In this document: one piece after another, positions 6,756 through 8,929 of the stretch
Numbering within the stretch: the stretch's first letter is position 1
Layout of the letters: every line of letters begins with the position of its first letter
NCBI GenBank assembly: GCA_023436485.1
Contig: JAEZIU010000074.1
Coordinates: 1-8,929, forward strand
Reading direction: 5' to 3'
DNA: 8,929 bases
Origin: Bacillota bacterium
GTDB lineage: Bacteria > Bacillota > Clostridia > Acetivibrionales > DSM-1351
The notes under the pieces: model-generated
Databases searched by the model: none
The model's input: the letters and a program-made list of their open reading frames with translations, nothing else
What the model was told of the DNA's origin: nothing
Program-made: the position numbers and the translations under genes

Positions 6756-6884
6756 ATGACCAAAAAAGAAATACTTGATGAAATTATTGAACTCCTTATT
6801 AAAAGAGCCTTGGAAGAAAAAACTATAAATTCAAGAGGTGAAAAAGAAAATGGAGTATATACCTCCTCTGGTTATGGCAAATAA
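6756..6884 (+). CDS. Small ORF 2 (42 aa), overlapping the start of recombinase 2
   Basis: The ATG at 6756 follows GGGGTGG (6745-6751) with a 4-nt gap. The product starts MTKKEILDEIIELLIKRALE, probably one amphipathic helix, and ends in a Gly/Ser-rich tail (TSSGYGK). The last 35 nt overlap the recombinase 2 gene in another frame, so the two are probably translationally coupled. It occupies the same position as small ORF 1 but shows no clear sequence similarity to it. A directionality factor or regulator is inferred from position only; it could also be merely a coupling leader. I do not recognise a family. Confidence 0.5.
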   Translation: MTKKEILDEIIELLIKRALEEKTINSRGEKENGVYTSSGYGK

Positions 6885-8469
6885 TTTTCAACAGTATAAT
6901 GACATCAGGAATTCCATAGGGGAAGTCGGCTTGGAAGTGGGCGGTTACATACGTATATCTACTAAAAAGGACAGTCAAATAACTTCAATCGAAAACCAAA
7001 AAAAATATATAGCGGAATGGGCAAGTGTTAACGGTTATAAAATTGTTGATTTTTACATAGATATAAAGACCGGCGCATACAGTTACCTAAGACAGGAAAT
7101 GGTAAGAATGAAAAGCGATATTTCCTCAGGAAGAATAAAAGGCATTGTAACTAAGGAAATATCCAGAACCTCCCGTGATATACTTGACATAATTGAACTT
7201 AAAAGGAGCCTTGCAAATCAAGGTGCATTTTTTATTTCAATAAAAGAAGGTTATGACAGTAGAACCGACGATGATGAATTTCTTTTAGTAATACACGCCG
7301 GACTAGCACAAAAGGAAAGGAAAGTAACAGGGTCAAGAGTCAAGATAACACAGATGATAAAGGCGAGAGAGGGAAAAACCAATGTACCTGTACCAGCTTT
7401 TGGATATATGCTGTCTTCTGACAGTCAGCATCTTATTGTAAATCCTGCAACAGCAGAAATATATCACCTTATAGTAGATAAATTTCTAGAAGGTTGGGGC
7501 AGGCTTAAAATATGCAAATATCTCAATTCACACGGAATACGGACAAACAGAGGCAATACAAATTGGAGTACCAATTCCATATATACAATTTTGACAAACC
7601 CAGTTTATCTCGGAATAACTATGTACAACATAACTTTGACGGTGAGGGATGATACAGGGAAGGCAAAACGAATGGTACGGCCTCAGGAACAATGGATAAT
7701 AAGAGAAAATACTCACCAACCGCTAATTACTAAAGAAAAATTTGATAGAATTCAGCAAGTTATCCAAGATAAAAAACGAAAAGAATTAAAAGAATGGAGC
7801 TGTGAGAAAAAGTATCTTTTATCAGGACTAATTTACTGCGGGTCCTGCGGCAGCAAAATATACGGGGGAAGATTTCCCAAAAAACAAGCAAAGCTGGAAA
7901 GTAAGTCCCACAGAACATCGGAGGACTACTATTATTATTACTTTGACAGAAAGACATCGGGAGTATGCGGGAACAGTAAGGCTAATTACCATATGGGTAT
8001 TGTTGAACAAAAGGTAATTGAAAAGGTAAAAGAAATTCTTCTATCCTATGATGAACTGGAACAAACAATTAGCAAAAAACTGCAACTTTTGGATACAAGA
8101 TACATTAAAGAAAAGAAGGAAAACGAAAGACTTAAAGACAAGCTTCAAGCCATTTCAAATGCAATGAGAAGAGAACAATCAGCATACGAAGAAGGCGTAA
8201 TAACCCTTTATGAATATAAAACACGGTTGGAGGAGCTTCGCCGTCAGAAGCTTACGCTGGAGAGCAAATTTGAAAAAATAAATTCCACACCGGTTGAATC
8301 AAGTTCCTTGGAGCTAATAAACAAGGTAAAAGAAATCATACATAATTTGAATAATCTTGATTCGGATTTTCAGTATGAAATAATCCGTAAATTAATTAAC
8401 AAAATATATATAAATGATAATTATTCCCTTGAGTTTGATTATACTTTCAATGATGTAAATGAATTATAA
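6850..8469 (+). CDS. Large serine site-specific recombinase of element 2
   Basis: A 539-aa serine integrase expected to join and separate the two ends of element 2. The resolvase domain (about 30-180) is preceded by an N-terminal extension of about 30 residues and has the nucleophile context GGYIRIST with Ser37 and Arg35, plus SRTSRD (Ser105, Arg106, Arg109). A recombinase domain (about 190-300) and a zinc-ribbon region (about 325-376) follow. The ribbon keeps Cys330, Cys333 and Cys373, but the expected third Cys is replaced in YYYYYFDRK (around Phe365). A coiled coil lies at about 385-470. I chose ATG 6850 over GTG 6838 because AGAGGTGA (6834-6841) is 8 nt before the ATG and itself contains the GTG. 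The stop codon lies inside the right attachment arm, 16 bp before the crossover, so the gene stays whole after excision. It overlaps small ORF 2. Confidence 0.93.
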   Translation: MEYIPPLVMANNFQQYNDIRNSIGEVGLEVGGYIRISTKKDSQITSIENQKKYIAEWASVNGYKIVDFYIDIKTGAYSYLRQEMVRMKSDISSGRIKGIVTKEISRTSRDILDIIELKRSLANQGAFFISIKEGYDSRTDDDEFLLVIHAGLAQKERKVTGSRVKITQMIKAREGKTNVPVPAFGYMLSSDSQHLIVNPATAEIYHLIVDKFLEGWGRLKICKYLNSHGIRTNRGNTNWSTNSIYTILTNPVYLGITMYNITLTVRDDTGKAKRMVRPQEQWIIRENTHQPLITKEKFDRIQQVIQDKKRKELKEWSCEKKYLLSGLIYCGSCGSKIYGGRFPKKQAKLESKSHRTSEDYYYYYFDRKTSGVCGNSKANYHMGIVEQKVIEKVKEILLSYDELEQTISKKLQLLDTRYIKEKKENERLKDKLQAISNAMRREQSAYEEGVITLYEYKTRLEELRRQKLTLESKFEKINSTPVESSSLELINKVKEIIHNLNNLDSDFQYEIIRKLINKIYINDNYSLEFDYTFNDVNEL

Positions 8470-8490
8470 AAACTTGAAATCCGGCCCGCC
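8461..8490. other. Element 2 right attachment site
   Basis: A 25-bp arm (8461-8485, ending AACTTGAAATCCGGC) followed by the CC crossover (8486-8487) and GCC. The arm is the inverted partner of 3816-3840. The core GGCCCGCC (8483-8490) matches 3811-3818. The stop codons of recombinase 2 (plus strand) and of truncated cotJC (minus strand) both fall within it. Confidence 0.85.
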
Positions 8491-8577
8491 GAGTTGTGTT
8501 ATTATAACTTTCGCAAGAGCTGCGTTTGGTCGGGTTATTTTTACCGGATATTCTAATTTCTTTTCATAAATCCACAT
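8464..8577 (-). pseudogene. cotJC: cotJC, 5' piece (37 codons, ends in element 2)
   Basis: From ATG 8577 on the minus strand this encodes MWIYEKKLEYPVKITRPNAA, LAKVIITQLGGPD, then FKFL and a stop. The first 33 residues are a typical CotJC N-terminus; the last four codons and the stop belong to the attachment arm of element 2. CotJC is a manganese-catalase-like inner coat protein made in the mother cell (sigma-E controlled in Bacillus subtilis). The ribosome site GGGGGGTG overlaps the end of cotJB, 7 nt upstream of its stop region, so the genes form one operon. Removing element 2 extends the frame without error into codon 31 onward at 3815. Confidence 0.9.
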
Positions 8578-8583
8578 GTATTA

Positions 8584-8922
8584 TTACACCCCCCGTCCTA
8601 TTTCCCATGGCCATGGATTTTCAATCCATCTCCATGTCGATAAATCGTTATCCATGTGTGTAGCGGTAAGAGGACCAAATCTCTTTGTAAATTCAGACTC
8701 CAGCTGATTTTTCATATCGCGGTATTGTTTAAAATATGCCAATGCAGTCTTATCTTTTGGATGTGTATTTAGAAATAAACCTACTTCTATACATGCAAAT
8801 TCGTAAGCCTGGACCTTCCAAAGCAGTGCTTCACGCTCATTCATAGGCTTCATTCCGCTGCTCAGTATATTGCCCAAGCCCTCCATGCCGCCCATATTAC
8901 CCATACCGCCGCAATCGTCCAT
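8584..8922 (-). CDS. cotJB: Spore coat protein CotJB, N-terminus uncertain
   Basis: The body (about residues 27-112) is CotJB-like: EREALLWKVQAYEFACIEVG, FLNTHPKDKTAL, FGPL and the C-terminal WRWIENPWPWE. CotJB is a small coat protein encoded between cotJA and cotJC and produced with them in the mother cell. The frame is open beyond ATG 8922 to the window edge. The first 23 residues are rich in Gly and Met (GGMGNMGGMEGLG), which is unusual because the family is normally about 85-90 aa. The real start could be Met24 or Met27, the ATG at 8922, or a codon outside the window; no ribosome site settles this. Two adjacent TAA codons end it, followed directly by the cotJC start region. Confidence 0.85.
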   Translation of the reverse strand: MDDCGGMGNMGGMEGLGNILSSGMKPMNEREALLWKVQAYEFACIEVGLFLNTHPKDKTALAYFKQYRDMKNQLESEFTKRFGPLTATHMDNDLSTWRWIENPWPWEIGRGV

Positions 8923-8929
8923 ACCGCCC

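Larger units (their letters stand above)
3814..8487. mobile_element. Element 2: complete 4,672-bp cellulase-carrying serine-recombinase element inside cotJC
   Basis: The element is bounded by the shared core GGCCCGCC with inverted 25-bp arms on the inner side of each boundary. It contains a promoter, the GH44-dockerin gene, a terminator, small ORF 2 and serine recombinase 2, all on the plus strand and opposite to cotJC. Removing one core-to-core unit joins 3811 to the base after 8482, restores cotJC in frame, and circularises the element with a 52-bp near-palindromic attP. No transfer, replication or phage structural genes are present, so it is either a non-conjugative integrative element, a cut-down prophage-like remnant, or a sporulation-intervening element of the skin type. 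Boundaries are seen; excision is inferred. Confidence 0.85.

Noticed and set aside
6838..6849. GTG start for recombinase 2
   Set aside because: The GTG is part of the AGAGGTGA ribosome site for ATG 6850, which is the better start.
1..8929. tRNA or rRNA genes, CRISPR arrays, insertion sequences with terminal inverted repeats and DDE transposases
   Set aside because: I looked on both strands and saw none; the tRNA-like integration target is replaced here by cotJC.

Overview
The window looks like chromosomal DNA from a mesophilic, cellulosome-producing, spore-forming clostridium of the Ruminiclostridium (R. cellulolyticum / R. papyrosolvens) type. It is AT-rich, uses strong GGAGG-like ribosome sites, encodes a secreted GH44 endoglucanase with a type I dockerin, PKD and CBM44 modules, an S-layer-homology surface protein, and spore-coat genes of the cotJ operon. 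This placement comes from gene content only, not a database match.

The main result is that the spore-coat gene cotJC, on the minus strand, is broken twice, each time beside a large serine recombinase gene. Its first 31-33 codons (8577 down to about 8485) follow cotJB at the right end. Codons 31-62 lie 4.7 kb away at 3815-3720. The rest is not in the window and should lie beyond its left edge. Between the first two pieces sits a complete 4,672-bp element (about 3814-8487) holding the GH44 gene, a small ORF and a serine recombinase. The 8-bp sequence GGCCCGCC is present at both ends, flanked on the inner sides by 25-bp arms that are inverted copies of each other (24/25 identical). Joining the ends would make a 52-bp, almost perfect palindromic attP and would fuse the two cotJC pieces exactly in frame.

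A second, only partly visible element (left edge to about 3722) ends next to codon 62 of cotJC. It has the same layout: secreted or surface protein gene (SLH protein, 3-1493), terminator, small ORF (1865-2017), serine recombinase (2086-3690), element end. Its junction is marked by an inverted repeat centred on a CC dinucleotide at 3721-3722.

Layout left to right: SLH protein (5' end cut off); 371-bp spacer with a hairpin, a strong terminator and a palindrome; small ORF 1; attenuator-like hairpin; recombinase 1; element 1 end; cotJC middle piece; element 2 left end; extended -10 promoter; GH44 gene and terminator; hairpin over a ribosome site; small ORF 2 overlapping recombinase 2; element 2 right end; cotJC 5' piece; cotJB.

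A working model (inference) is that these are small relatives of the skin (sigK) and SPbeta (spsM) sporulation-intervening elements. The recombinases, perhaps with the small ORF products as directionality factors, would excise both elements in the mother cell so that cotJC becomes whole. The alternative is two ordinary integrations that simply inactivated cotJC. The sequence proves the interruption and the frame-restoring geometry; it does not prove developmental excision.
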